A stretch of DNA of 64,000 bases from Shewanella sediminis HAW-EB3. Lineage in GTDB: Bacteria > Pseudomonadota > Gammaproteobacteria > Enterobacterales > Shewanellaceae. Positions 1 through 8,627 of the stretch are shown one piece after another (the stretch's first letter is position 1; each line of letters opens with the position of its first letter). Below the pieces are notes generated by a model. The model was not told where the DNA came from. It made no database searches and saw only the letters and a list, made by a program, of their open reading frames with translations. The DNA lies in NCBI RefSeq assembly GCF_000018025.1, contig NC_009831.1:4960001-5024000 (forward strand). Direction: 5' to 3'. The position numbers and the translations under genes were made by a program.

Positions 1-2
1 CT

Positions 3-185
3 TTCGATCTTAGAAGCATTCGCAAAAGCTGCGTTCATATCGTCCATCCCGATGCCAAACGCGTCATCCCCTTCGATACCTTCAATATGCTCTATCGCGA
101 TGATCTGGAAGAGAGAGTCTTAAACCCTATCCGGGCTAAGCGCCCTAAGATGAAAGGTAGCATCTCTCAGTATTTTGAGCCTTAA
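3..185 (+). CDS. C-terminal end of an unidentified protein (cut by window start)
   Basis: An open frame runs in from the window edge and stops with TAA at 183-185, giving the last 60 residues of a protein ending in SISQYFEP. The visible part has one cysteine and a run VIPFDTFNMLYRDDLEERVL. I do not recognise the family with confidence. The stop lies 15 bases before the DUF547 gene on the same strand, so the three genes up to 1939 probably form one operon. The downstream methyltransferase resembles those found beside radical SAM enzymes, so this could be the tail of such an enzyme, but that is a guess from context. Confidence 0.55.
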   Translation, partial: FDLRSIRKSCVHIVHPDAKRVIPFDTFNMLYRDDLEERVLNPIRAKRPKMKGSISQYFEP

Positions 186-200
186 CAGGAAACCCAACAG

Positions 201-1157
201 ATGACCTTCAGCATAGGTAAATTGATATTTTCACTCCTCTTGCTCAGTGGCTTTACTGTCGGGCTGTGGTTTTGGAATGCTCAGGCAAAAATAGAGCATA
301 TCGATGCGCCTCTGCCTGAGAGCTTCCCCACCCGGAGTTTCTCTCATCATACCTTTGAGCTACTTCTAAAACGCTTCGTCGATAAACGTGGTGATATCGA
401 TTATGAGGGGTGGAAGAAAACCCCTAATGCCCATTATGAACTTAAACAGTATCTTGCCGCTGTCGCTAAATTCAGCCCTGAAAATGCTCCAGAACGCTTT
501 GCCAGCGAGCAAGATGCCCTCGCCTATTGGATCTACAGTTATAACGCTCTGGTGATCCACAGTATCCTAGAAAATTGGCCGCTAAGATCGGTCACCGATA
601 TCAAGGCGCCACTGGAGGTGATCAAAGGCTTAGGGTTTTTCTATAAACAACAATTCATCATCGGGGGGAAGGCATACAACCTCTATCATCTCGAGCAGCA
701 GAAGATGGTGCACACCAAGGCCGATCCCAGGTTGCACTTCGTGCTCAACTGCGGCAGCGCCTCCTGCCCACCCATGCGACCAGAGTTGCCTGTCGGCGTT
801 GACCTTGTGCCATTTCTGCAACAAGCGGCCATTGAATTTATCAATGATCCTAACAATGTTCGGGTCAACGCCAAGCGCCAACGTCTGGAACTGTCCAAGA
901 TTTTCAGCTGGTATATCGACGACTTTGCTGACGTTTCTCCTCTGACACTGGCGGCAAGGGCAGACAAGAAGCTGCCCACACCCGGTAAAGAGCTAGCCCT
1001 GATAAGTTACATTCAACAGTTTGCCGCTCCCCATCTCAATAAACAGATTGAACGGGCCAGCAGCCAGCCACTCGAATATATCGAATATGACTGGAGCCTC
1101 AACACCAGCCAGGGTGAGGATTCACCTCATACCGAACGAGAGGAGATTAGCAGATGA
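201..1157 (+). CDS. DUF547 domain protein with N-terminal membrane anchor
   Basis: The 318-residue product starts with a hydrophobic segment (about residues 8-27) that is a signal anchor or uncleaved signal peptide, so the rest should lie in the periplasm. The body matches DUF547: the conserved YWIYSYNALVIHS block is at 109-121 and the HFVLNCGSASCPP block with paired cysteines is at 179-191. DUF547 proteins are widespread in marine bacteria but no reaction is established. The gene follows the preceding frame by 15 bases and overlaps the methyltransferase start by 4 bases (ATGA), so the two are translationally coupled and probably act together. Confidence 0.8.
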   Translation: MTFSIGKLIFSLLLLSGFTVGLWFWNAQAKIEHIDAPLPESFPTRSFSHHTFELLLKRFVDKRGDIDYEGWKKTPNAHYELKQYLAAVAKFSPENAPERFASEQDALAYWIYSYNALVIHSILENWPLRSVTDIKAPLEVIKGLGFFYKQQFIIGGKAYNLYHLEQQKMVHTKADPRLHFVLNCGSASCPPMRPELPVGVDLVPFLQQAAIEFINDPNNVRVNAKRQRLELSKIFSWYIDDFADVSPLTLAARADKKLPTPGKELALISYIQQFAAPHLNKQIERASSQPLEYIEYDWSLNTSQGEDSPHTEREEISR

Positions 1158-1939
1158 ACTGCTGCACGGACCTCTATCAGCACCCATTGACCCATCACCT
1201 GCTTGGCGATAGCTTTCACCCCGGCGGCCTTGAGACCACACGCTCACTCGCGGCTCAGTGTCTGGTGAATCGCACCAGCAAGGTGCTCGATATCGCCACA
1301 GGCAGAGCCACATCCGCGGCCTTCCTGGTCAAACAATATGGCGCTCAGGTCCTGGGTTTAGATTTAGGTATGGATAATCTTCAAACGGCAAAACAGACCC
1401 ATCACTCACTCACAAAACTTAACCTCATCACCGGTGATGCCATGCAGTTACCATTTCAGAATAACAGTCTGGATGTGGTGTTTTGTGAATGCGCCCTCTG
1501 CACCTTCGATAATCGCGACGCCGCGATGCAGGAGATCTACCGGGTGCTCAAACCCGGCGGGTTTATCGCAATATCAGACATATTCCTCAATCAGGCTCTG
1601 CCCATAGCGCTGGAAACGACACTCAATCGCTGGCTCTGTGTCGCTGGGGCACTCAGCCGTGAAACAAGCATCCAGAAAGCCGAACAAGCAGGCTTTAACC
1701 AGATCCATTTCGAAGATAGATCGGCAGGTATTTTAGCCAGCATAGATTCGATTAAGCTCAGGTTTGAGGTGCTGGAGAGTCTGACGCCTCTCAACCTGGA
1801 AGTTGTCGACTCACTCTCTCTCAAGGCAGAGGGTAGTATATACATTCGGAACTCGCTCAAGCAGTTAGCCAATTTCGTTGAAGCCGGGGGAGCGGGTTAT
1901 TACACGATATCGGCAAGGAAATTGCCAAGGCGTGGCTAG
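1154..1939 (+). CDS. Class I SAM-dependent methyltransferase
   Basis: This 261-residue protein has a standard Rossmann methyltransferase core: motif I VLDIATGRATS at 44-54, an acidic residue ending the next strand (LGLDLG), and the post-motif VLKPGG at about 131-136. Two cysteine pairs stand out, CC at residues 3-4 and CECALC at 111-116. The second sits at the active-site strand, as in ArsM-like or DVU_1556-type methyltransferases that are found with radical SAM proteins. Substrate unknown; thiol or metalloid chemistry is suggested only by the cysteines. Overlap with the DUF547 gene implies one operon. Confidence 0.8.
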   Translation: MNCCTDLYQHPLTHHLLGDSFHPGGLETTRSLAAQCLVNRTSKVLDIATGRATSAAFLVKQYGAQVLGLDLGMDNLQTAKQTHHSLTKLNLITGDAMQLPFQNNSLDVVFCECALCTFDNRDAAMQEIYRVLKPGGFIAISDIFLNQALPIALETTLNRWLCVAGALSRETSIQKAEQAGFNQIHFEDRSAGILASIDSIKLRFEVLESLTPLNLEVVDSLSLKAEGSIYIRNSLKQLANFVEAGGAGYYTISARKLPRRG

Positions 1940-2038
1940 GGAGAAAGAGTTCAACTTCTTTCAACCCCGGAATAGCCGGAATCATATCTGACTCCGGCAA
2001 TAAATTAAGCTTACTTTTAATCCCTATCGGTATAAGAC

Positions 2039-2377
2039 TTATTTCCTGGCATTGAATAGAGGGCTATCGCCTTTATCCTCTTCGGACCAGAAGTTGATAT
2101 TGAACTGGGCATCATCGGACAGTTCGATACGGTGCCAGTATTGAGGCGGGCTGGTAGCAAAATTCCCGGCTTGAATAACCACTTTAACTTCGTGCTCCTG
2201 AGCATGCTCATCGGCAAAGCCAAAATAGGTCACCACTCCCTCCATGACGCACAGCTGACCAAATACCCCTTCGGCGGTATTATGATGGGACAACAATGCG
2301 GCCGGTACATTGGCCTTGGCAAAAAATGGCGTTGAACGCTGTATGGTCCAATTGGCCGGAATACGTAGATGACTCAT
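2039..2377 (-). CDS. yeaR: YeaR-like DUF1971 cupin protein
   Basis: This 112-residue cupin-like protein belongs to the DUF1971 family, the family of E. coli YeaR. Family-typical stretches are the N-terminal STPFFAK, the FGFADEHAQEHE strand and PPQYWHRIE. In E. coli, yeaR is induced by nitrate, nitrite and NO, with NsrR and Nar control; its biochemical role is unknown. Here it lies 78 bases downstream of norW on the same strand, which supports membership of a nitric-oxide stress unit. A good Shine-Dalgarno-like AGAGAGG precedes the ATG. The gap to norW holds a perfect short dyad (2439-2453) that could be a separate control site. Confidence 0.75.
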   Translation of the reverse strand: MSHLRIPANWTIQRSTPFFAKANVPAALLSHHNTAEGVFGQLCVMEGVVTYFGFADEHAQEHEVKVVIQAGNFATSPPQYWHRIELSDDAQFNINFWSEEDKGDSPLFNARK

Positions 2378-2438
2378 AGTAACCTCTCTGTAATCTTTCT
2401 TAAGACGAATGTTAAATTCTGTTCAACTATAGATAGTG

Positions 2439-2453
2439 CATTGATATTCAATG
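2439..2453. promoter_or_regulatory. 15-bp dyad CATTGA-TAT-TCAATG between norW and yeaR
   Basis: A perfect 6-bp inverted repeat with a 3-bp centre lies just after the norW stop codon and about 60 bases upstream of the yeaR start. It could be an operator for a separate yeaR promoter. Its half-site spacing does not fit FNR (TTGAT-N4-ATCAA), and it does not match the NsrR consensus I know. Confidence 0.3.
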
Positions 2454-2455
2454 TA

Positions 2456-3601
2456 TTAAATCGTCGGCGGAAGCTCACGCAACAGCGAAAACGCCTGCTT
2501 CATATGACCGCCGGTCACGACGAAGCCAATCAGCTTTTTCTCCTCATCGAAGGCTCTGGCCGTCATCCCCTCACTGTTTGCATCCATCTGCCAATTGGCG
2601 TCGGCACGGCTCGTGTTGCCACTTAGCTGTATAGGCAGACGTGGCGTTTTCACCTTAACCATCATAGGCGGCAATGCCACATCGCTGGCCTGACCGAGTA
2701 AGGTTTTAGCCAGGGCATTGGCGCTCATCAATATCGGCTGCAGAAATGGCAGCAGATGCCCCTCTATTTCGGCGCAGTCTCCCAGGGCAAAAATATCCGC
2801 AGTCGAGGTTCGCAGCTGTCGATTCACCACTATGCCGCGATTGGTTTTAAGCGCGCTCTCAGCCGCCAGCTGAATATTGGGTTTTAGGCCCGCCGCACAT
2901 ACCACGGCATCGACACTGTACTCTTGCCCGTTTCTCAGCGTTACAGAGATAGCATCTCCGGCTTGTTGCAACCGCTCGACTTGCGTCCCCAACGCTATCT
3001 TCACCCCTTGATTGCCTAGAGATTGAAACAGTTGCGAAGAGATAAAGTCGGGTAGCAGGCCCGGAAGCAGAGCTTCGGCTCTGTCGGTTAATATCACGCG
3101 TCTATCGCTGCTGGCCAGATCCATAGCGATTTCGGTGCCGATAAGGCCGGCCCCGATCACCAACACAGACTTGGCACTCGCAAGCTCCGCCTGAGCACTC
3201 CGATACTCCTCCAAGCCATTAAGGGTGATTATTCGATCTGCCGCATCTCCATCTATGGGTGGCACGAAGGCCTTGGCCCCCGTCGCCAGCACCAGTTGCC
3301 CATAGGCGATCGATTCGCCACTGCAGAGCAAGGTCTTCTGCAACCTATCTATGCTCTCGACCCGGCTATGATGCAACAGGGTGATATCATAGCTACTGGC
3401 AAACTCATCGGCGGTCATCTTAATCAGATCTTTGGCCGACTGCCCCTTAGTAAACACATGACTCAGATCCGGTTTGGCATAGTCATCACCACTATCTGCG
3501 GTGATCACAGTAATAGCCTGTTGGCTATCTTGCCTGCGTATCGTCTTCACCAACTGATAGGAGGCGAAACCGCTGCCTATAATAACGATGGGCAGATTCA
3601 T
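2456..3601 (-). CDS. norW: NorW, NADH:flavorubredoxin reductase
   Basis: NorW is an FAD enzyme that passes electrons from NADH to the rubredoxin module of NorV for NO reduction in the cytoplasm. The 381-residue protein shows the N-terminal FAD GxGxxS site (GSGFAS, 9-14), the second dinucleotide-binding site [11 protein letters not shown] (148-158) and the FAD-contacting FALGDCAE near 271-278. Length matches the family. Its ATG overlaps the norV stop by 4 bases, so the two are coupled. A weak match to other rubredoxin reductases is possible, but the norV neighbour settles the call. Confidence 0.93.
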   Translation of the reverse strand: MNLPIVIIGSGFASYQLVKTIRRQDSQQAITVITADSGDDYAKPDLSHVFTKGQSAKDLIKMTADEFASSYDITLLHHSRVESIDRLQKTLLCSGESIAYGQLVLATGAKAFVPPIDGDAADRIITLNGLEEYRSAQAELASAKSVLVIGAGLIGTEIAMDLASSDRRVILTDRAEALLPGLLPDFISSQLFQSLGNQGVKIALGTQVERLQQAGDAISVTLRNGQEYSVDAVVCAAGLKPNIQLAAESALKTNRGIVVNRQLRTSTADIFALGDCAEIEGHLLPFLQPILMSANALAKTLLGQASDVALPPMMVKVKTPRLPIQLSGNTSRADANWQMDANSEGMTARAFDEEKKLIGFVVTGGHMKQAFSLLRELPPTI

Positions 3602-5094
3602 GCTGCGGCCTCTTTGGCAATAGGGTCAAACACTCCCTTACCTAAGCTGCAATCCGGGCAGAGGAAGGTCTCTGGCACATCAGTCCACTCGGTTCCCGGG
3701 GCGACATCTTGATTAGGCTCACCCAGCGCCGGGTCGTAAACCCACTGACAGACGCTGCACAACATGCTTTGTCCCGCGGTCGTCTCGACACAGGTTGATG
3801 ACACTTGGGCATTCACAGCAGGCTCTGATGCCTCAGCTGTATTCAAAAGGGGCTCGTTGACCGGGCTTGCCTGCTTAGACTCGATGTTCTCCAGCGGGTG
3901 CAACGCCCATTGACGCGCCACCTCTTTACCGTGCTCACGACACTCCAGCAGCGCCTTTCCATCCGGCCTCCACTTTGTCTTTAGCCCTAACAGCGTCTCA
4001 AATCCGGCATCGGTCAGACGTGTATGGATACGGTCTACCGCACCACCGTTCCAACCGAAACTGCCGAAGGCGCCGGCCTTCTTGTTCTTAAAGCGCAGTC
4101 CGGTGATCTCCTCCAGCATGCCGGCAACCTTCGGCATCATGACATTATTCATGGTCGATGAGCCCACAAGCACGCCCTTGGAGCGGAACAGGTTAGACAA
4201 GATCTCATTCTTATCGTGACGGGAGACGTTAAAGATCTTCACCGCAACCTTAGGATCGACATCATGGATCCCTTGAGCGATGGCATCCGCCATCATGCGA
4301 GTATTATTAGACATTGAATCGTAGAAGATGGTGATACGATCTTCCTGATACTCGTCGGCCCACTCTAAGTATTTATGAATAATTTGTGTCGGATCCTCGC
4401 GCCATACCACACCGTGGGCGGTAGCAATCATATCGACGGGCAGGTTGAAGCTGAGTACTTCATGGATCTTCGCGGTCACCAACGGGCTGAAGGGGGTGAG
4501 AATGTTGGCGTAATAGCGCAGACATTGATCCATCAACTCAGTCTGATCGACCTCATCATTAAACAGGCGCTCGTCACAGTAATGCTGACCGAAGGCATCG
4601 TTACTGAATAGCACGGCATCGCCGGTCATATAGGTCATCATGCTATCGGGCCAATGCAACATAGGCGTCTCGATGAAGATCAGTTGCTTACCGTTACCAA
4701 TATCTAAGCTATCGCCGGTTTTTACGATATGGAAGTTCCACTCGGGGTGGTGGTGATGCCCTGTGATAGAGTCAATGGCATTTTCGGTGCAGTAGATGGG
4801 TGTGCCAGGGATTTTTGCCAAGAGTACCGCCAAGGCACCGGCATGATCTTCTTCGGCATGATTAATGACGATGTAATCGATCTGCTTCAGATCGATCTCC
4901 ATCTCTAGTTTTTGTACAAACTCATGGCTGAACTTATGATCGACGGTATCGATCAGAACCGTTTTCTCCTCTTGGATCAGATAACTGTTATAACTGGTCC
5001 CTTTCTCAGTTTTATATTCAGTGCCGTGAAAATCACGTACCTCCCAATCACGTTGCCCGACCCACTGGATGTTGTTCTTGACATGAATAGCCAT
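3598..5094 (-). CDS. norV: NorV, anaerobic nitric oxide reductase flavorubredoxin
   Basis: NorV reduces NO to N2O in the cytoplasm under low oxygen. All modules are visible in 498 residues: an N-terminal beta-lactamase-like di-iron domain with ligands H79, E81, D83, H147, D166 and H227; a flavodoxin domain from about 253 with the FMN loop SMSNNT; a linker (about 405-440); and a C-terminal rubredoxin with Cys 446, 449, 479 and 482. The start has the leader GAGG at good spacing. Upstream lie a sigma-54-type promoter and four NorR-type sites, so control by NorR is expected. The NorR gene itself is not in this window, unlike the divergent arrangement in E. coli. Confidence 0.96.
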   Translation of the reverse strand: MAIHVKNNIQWVGQRDWEVRDFHGTEYKTEKGTSYNSYLIQEEKTVLIDTVDHKFSHEFVQKLEMEIDLKQIDYIVINHAEEDHAGALAVLLAKIPGTPIYCTENAIDSITGHHHHPEWNFHIVKTGDSLDIGNGKQLIFIETPMLHWPDSMMTYMTGDAVLFSNDAFGQHYCDERLFNDEVDQTELMDQCLRYYANILTPFSPLVTAKIHEVLSFNLPVDMIATAHGVVWREDPTQIIHKYLEWADEYQEDRITIFYDSMSNNTRMMADAIAQGIHDVDPKVAVKIFNVSRHDKNEILSNLFRSKGVLVGSSTMNNVMMPKVAGMLEEITGLRFKNKKAGAFGSFGWNGGAVDRIHTRLTDAGFETLLGLKTKWRPDGKALLECREHGKEVARQWALHPLENIESKQASPVNEPLLNTAEASEPAVNAQVSSTCVETTAGQSMLCSVCQWVYDPALGEPNQDVAPGTEWTDVPETFLCPDCSLGKGVFDPIAKEAAA

Positions 5095-5141
5095 GATTAA
5101 ACCTCAAAAAATACTAAAATTAATAAACTTGGTTCTTCTAT

Positions 5142-5158
5142 AGCACAAGGCGGGCCAA
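5142..5158 (-). promoter_or_regulatory. Sigma-54 (-24/-12) promoter of norVW
   Basis: Read on the minus strand, TTGGCCCGCCTTGTGCT contains the invariant GG (5156-5155) and GC (5144-5143) separated by exactly 10 bases, as required for RpoN promoters. The expected start of transcription is near 5131, giving a leader of about 36 bases before the norV ATG. The -12 element reads GTGC rather than TTGC, otherwise the match is good. Confidence 0.75.
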
Positions 5159-5211
5159 GTTTTTAACTAGCTATATTTAAAAGGTTTTATCAATTAAGCC
5201 CCAATCAAAGA

Positions 5212-5304
5212 TGTCATAAAGACATGCCCAAGAACTGTCCAAAAGACATTGCAGTGTCATATCAACACTAACGCTCCGGTATGAAAAAGAGTGTCTTAAT
5301 AACA
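5212..5304. promoter_or_regulatory. Four NorR-type enhancer sites (GT-N7-AC)
   Basis: Four sites fit GT-N7-AC: 5213-5223, 5237-5247, 5256-5266 and 5293-5303. Each sits in a TGTC...(G/A)ACA context. They lie about 85-170 bases upstream of the predicted sigma-54 start, where an activator hexamer would be expected to bind. E. coli norVW has three such sites. The first three here are closely spaced (centres 24 and 19 bases apart); the fourth is 37 bases farther and may be accessory or chance. Confidence 0.75.
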
Positions 5305-5381
5305 GGAACCGGTCACAGGTGAGCGAGGAAGCGATTCTCACTTCTGAATACCCCACAAAAATGACACTCTCATATCCCCTA

Positions 5382-5397
5382 TATGCCGATTGGTATA
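5382..5397. repeat. Short dispersed palindrome (TATGCCGATTGGTATA)
   Basis: This imperfect palindrome belongs to a family of similar short dyads seen between genes elsewhere in the window (near 30637, 41770, 42019; partial near 8284), with the pattern ATACC-N4-GGTAT or ATACT-N4-GGTAT. It is likely a dispersed intergenic repeat end rather than a gene-specific operator. Confidence 0.4.
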
Positions 5398-5486
5398 TAT
5401 GGTTTATATTCATAGGTATGAGCTGTAATGCTTAACTAGAGGTTGGCACTCAAAGCAATAGCTCATAACCGGAAACAGGGGAGTTT

Positions 5487-5684
5487 ATGCATCTCATAAT
5501 GAAAAGTCAGTTCGACAACTTACGACTCAACGATGATCATGAATATTCAGCCGATGATAAAGGCGGTAAGAAGGTGGTGAAGATCTTCAAAGATGGTGAA
5601 TTGATCGCTAAGAAGATCGTGGTTAAACGTTCGGTGCAATACTTTGGCATCACAGGCGTCGAGTCACTGCTCACACAAGAATGA
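5487..5684 (+). CDS. Small protein of unknown function
   Basis: A 65-residue reading frame rich in lysine and aspartate, without a signal peptide or membrane segment. The start at 5487 is chosen because AGGGGAG lies just upstream; a second in-frame ATG at 5499 would be too far from it. The C-terminal half (KIFKDGELIAKKIVVKRS) looks like a small beta-strand-rich fold. I do not recognise the family. It is divergent from norV and shares the intergenic region holding the NorR-type sites, but no correctly spaced sigma-54 promoter points toward it. Confidence 0.65.
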   Translation: MHLIMKSQFDNLRLNDDHEYSADDKGGKKVVKIFKDGELIAKKIVVKRSVQYFGITGVESLLTQE

Positions 5685-5754
5685 AAACATCAAAACACTC
5701 TATCCTCGCGGGTATATATGAGCACATTTAACCGAATAAAAAGGAAGATATACC

Positions 5755-6339
5755 GTGACCAATGAATGGGATGAGTACGCTCCCGAGTGGGATAAAGACC
5801 CGTCAGTAAAAGAGTATGCACTTAAGGTGTTATCTGAGCTGAATAACAAGATCCTGTTAGAAGAGTTAACCATACTCGATTTTGGCTGTGGCACTGGTAA
5901 TTTAACTCAATTGCTCAGCCCAAATGCTAAACACATTGTGGCGTTGGATGGTTCACGTGAAATGATTAAATTACTCGAGGAGAAAGAACTCGACAATGTA
6001 TCGACAATTTCAGATTTTCTTTGCGATGAATTGATCAACGATCATCCCTATTTAAACCAAAAGTTCGATCTTATCATCGCCTCTTCCGTATGCAGTTTCT
6101 TACCCGATTATGAAGCAACTTTAGGCCAGCTAAAATCCTTATTAACAAGCGGTGGGCTCTTTATCCAGTTCGATTGGCTCGCACAAGATGAAGGTAGCTC
6201 AATGGGCTTAACCAAACAACGCGTACAGCAATGTTTAGAGACACATGAATTTAAACAAACCACTATCGAGCTCCCTTTTACCATGACCAGTTCAAAAGGC
6301 TCGATGGATGTCATCATGGCTTGTGGGACAAATATCTAA
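5755..6339 (+). CDS. Class I SAM-dependent methyltransferase
   Basis: The 194-residue protein has a clear methyltransferase motif I (LDFGCGTGNLTQLL, about residues 42-55) followed by the acidic strand end ALDGSREM and the motif FDLIIASSVCSFLPD. No extra domains are present. The start codon is GTG at 5755, supported by AAGGA eight bases upstream. Substrate is unknown; it is a short, single-domain member of the Methyltransf_11/25 type. It lies 70 bases after the small orphan gene and could be co-transcribed with it. Confidence 0.82.
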   Translation: MTNEWDEYAPEWDKDPSVKEYALKVLSELNNKILLEELTILDFGCGTGNLTQLLSPNAKHIVALDGSREMIKLLEEKELDNVSTISDFLCDELINDHPYLNQKFDLIIASSVCSFLPDYEATLGQLKSLLTSGGLFIQFDWLAQDEGSSMGLTKQRVQQCLETHEFKQTTIELPFTMTSSKGSMDVIMACGTNI

Positions 6340-6398
6340 CCCATTATTGTCAGACGCGCGACGGCCCAAGAGTGAATCGCTTCTTTCCGAATATGGGT

Positions 6399-7298
6399 TT
6401 AGACGTACTCCATAAAATGCTGAGTCGCGAAAGAGACGAAGGCCTTTAGCCTGGCGGGCTGAAACCTGTCCTTGTGGTAAAGCAGATAAAATGGTGTATC
6501 GGCAACCCGCCACTCTTCAAATACCGACACCAGCTCACCACTGGCCAACTCCTGCGGGCAGTAGAGTTTAGGCAGTCTCACGATACCGTTACCAGCCAGC
6601 GCACTCGCCTTCATGGCGCGACCATTCTTACACCGAAATCCCCCCTTGATGGCAACCTCGACCTTGTTGTTGGGGTTTGATTCCTGCTCGAACAACCAAT
6701 GATCGATAGAGCCTGTGATACAGAGGTGATCTTTAAGCGCTTTAGGATGGTCAGGATATCCACGACGTTCGAGATATTGAGGTGAGGCCATAGTCATATT
6801 TTCTATGCTCATCAGCTTACGGGCGACGATACCCGAGTCTTCGAGCTCCCCCATACGAAACACGAGATCAAACTCATCGACCACCAGGTCCACTCGCTGA
6901 CTGCTGAAGTCGAGATTAACACTGATATCCGGGTAGAGTGCGATAAAATCATTCACTAAGGCGGTAACGATCTCCTCACCAATAACCCCGCCGACGCAGT
7001 TAATATTAATCTGTCCCTGCAGGTGCCTGGCATTATCGACTGTACTCGCCACCGCACCGTCTATGGTTTCCAGGGCGGCCTGACACTGCTCGAAAAATTG
7101 CTGCCCCTGCTCAGTTAGCCGCTGAGCACGAGTCGTGCGGGTGATGAGGCTCACGCCGAGAAAGCGCTCTAACTGGGATAACTGCTTAGACAGGTGAGAG
7201 CGAGAGCAGCCCAGCACCTCGGCCGCCTGAGTAAAGCTACCCTGCTTCGCAATCACGGTAAAGGCACGTATATCCGCAAGATTCAGATCACTGTTCAT
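6399..7298 (-). CDS. LysR-family transcriptional regulator
   Basis: A 299-residue LysR-type regulator: an N-terminal winged helix-turn-helix (residues about 5-64, with SFTQAAEVLGCSRSHLSKQL) and a C-terminal co-inducer domain starting near 90. It is divergent from a short-chain dehydrogenase gene, the usual arrangement for a LysR regulator and its target. Its 5' leader carries a four-copy decamer repeat (7311-7350) immediately upstream of the start. The inducer is unknown. Confidence 0.88.
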   Translation of the reverse strand: MNSDLNLADIRAFTVIAKQGSFTQAAEVLGCSRSHLSKQLSQLERFLGVSLITRTTRAQRLTEQGQQFFEQCQAALETIDGAVASTVDNARHLQGQININCVGGVIGEEIVTALVNDFIALYPDISVNLDFSSQRVDLVVDEFDLVFRMGELEDSGIVARKLMSIENMTMASPQYLERRGYPDHPKALKDHLCITGSIDHWLFEQESNPNNKVEVAIKGGFRCKNGRAMKASALAGNGIVRLPKLYCPQELASGELVSVFEEWRVADTPFYLLYHKDRFQPARLKAFVSFATQHFMEYV

Positions 7299-7310
7299 CG
7301 CTCATTCCTA

Positions 7311-7350
7311 CTCTTAATCACTCTTAATGACGCTTAATGACGCTTAATGA
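7311..7350. repeat. Four-copy 10-bp tandem repeat (CTTAATGACG type)
   Basis: Four consecutive decamers, CTCTTAATCA, CTCTTAATGA, CGCTTAATGA and CGCTTAATGA, lie just upstream of the lysR start codon. A 10-bp period places each copy on the same DNA face, so it could be a stacked binding site, or simply slippage-prone repeat DNA in the untranslated leader. Confidence 0.6.
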
Positions 7351-7542
7351 ATTGGTTTAAGTAAATGTTCACACACTCAATTAGAAGTCACACGTAAACA
7401 ATCATGTTCGCTATAGATTATATATCAACAATGAGCCTATCACTATAATGGCTCCATTAAACAGCTACTCATTAAACGACTAGCCATCAATCAACTTACC
7501 ACTAGGTCCAATTATCCGGACTGAGTCAACGGGACAAAAATC

Positions 7543-8262
7543 ATGAAACAACTTATTGTAATTACGGGTGCATCTTCGGGTATCGGCGCGGCAATGGCGA
7601 AGGCATTTAGCGCCAAGGGTCACCCACTCTTACTGCTGGCTCGCCGCATCGAGCCTATGCAGGCGCTTGAACTTGAAAACAGCTTATGCATCAGCGTCGA
7701 TGTCACCGATGGTGAAGCGATTAAAACGGCTATCGCGACGGCCGTTGAAAAGTTTGGCCCGGTTGGCGGCCTGATTAACAATGCTGGCGTGATGCTACTC
7801 GGTCAGGCGGACACTCAAAATCCTGCCGAGTGGGCTCAGATGCTTAACATCAATGTTATGGGAGTACTCAACGGAATTCATGCTGTATTGGCCGATATGA
7901 AAGCCCGCAAGACTGGCACCATCATCAATGTCAGCTCGGTTGCAGGCCGTAAAACCTTCCCAAACCATGCAGCATACTGCGCCACTAAATTCGCGGTACA
8001 CGCACTGACAGAAAATATCCGTGAAGAAGTTGCCATGGATGACGTACGTCTGGTCACTATTGCGCCTGGCGCCGTAGAAACTGAGCTACTCGGTCATACC
8101 ACCAGCGATGAGATAAAAGCTGGCTACGCAGATTGGAAAGAGTTCATGGGCGGTGTTGTTGCACCGGAAACAATTGCAGAAGCGGCTCTGTTCGCCTTCG
8201 AGCAACCTCAAAGTGTCTGCGTACGTGAAATCGTATTAGCGCCTACTCGTCAGCAACCTTAA
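7543..8262 (+). CDS. Short-chain dehydrogenase/reductase (SDR)
   Basis: A 239-residue classical SDR. Visible features are the NADP(H)-binding TGASSGIG (residues 7-14), the NNAG strand motif near residue 80, the catalytic serine in INVSSVAG, and the YCATK active-site Tyr/Lys pair. It is a soluble cytoplasmic oxidoreductase, probably NADP-linked as basic residues (ARR) follow the second strand. The substrate cannot be told. It is divergent from the lysR gene at 6399-7298, which probably controls it. Confidence 0.9.
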   Translation: MKQLIVITGASSGIGAAMAKAFSAKGHPLLLLARRIEPMQALELENSLCISVDVTDGEAIKTAIATAVEKFGPVGGLINNAGVMLLGQADTQNPAEWAQMLNINVMGVLNGIHAVLADMKARKTGTIINVSSVAGRKTFPNHAAYCATKFAVHALTENIREEVAMDDVRLVTIAPGAVETELLGHTTSDEIKAGYADWKEFMGGVVAPETIAEAALFAFEQPQSVCVREIVLAPTRQQP

Positions 8263-8627
8263 GGCACTAATCAGATATTTAGTGCAATTGGTATAACACA
8301 TTGTTTGTAAAATGGAGGGCGGGGACAAGTTTTGTGAACCCGTCACTTCATATCTTTACCCCTCTCCCTATTCATCCCTCCTAGCCACCTATCCTCCCGC
8401 AACCATCCATTAACAATCGGTTATTCCATTATTGGTAGAAAAAGGAATAACGAAAGTGCATAAATGTGATCAAGGATCGCTATAAATTGTTTAAAACAAC
8501 GAAAAACCTCTCATAGACAAAAAACAACCAAGTTAGATAACCGGCTGAAATAAAACGAGTAAAAAGAAAAGCCACAGCCAATCCATTAGATTTATATTCA
8601 TGATATTTTGTTCAATTAGATTTTTCT
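8263..8627. other. Intergenic region upstream of the tetrathionate reductase cluster
   Basis: No credible reading frame. A partial copy of the dispersed dyad (TGCAATTGGTATAA) lies near 8284, and a TGTGATCAAGGATCGCTA sequence near 8466 resembles a CRP half-site without a good second half. The proximal part, from 8628, carries the main regulatory dyad. Confidence 0.5.

Noticed and set aside
5443..5458. Sigma-54-like TTGGCAC pointing toward the small orphan gene at 5487
   Set aside because: The -24 half is perfect, but GC occurs 8 rather than 10 bases after GG, so the required spacing fails.
8460..8490. CRP-like site TGTGATCAAGGATCGCTA upstream of the Otr cluster
   Set aside because: Only the first half fits; the second half lacks TCACA and the site is far from the presumed promoter.
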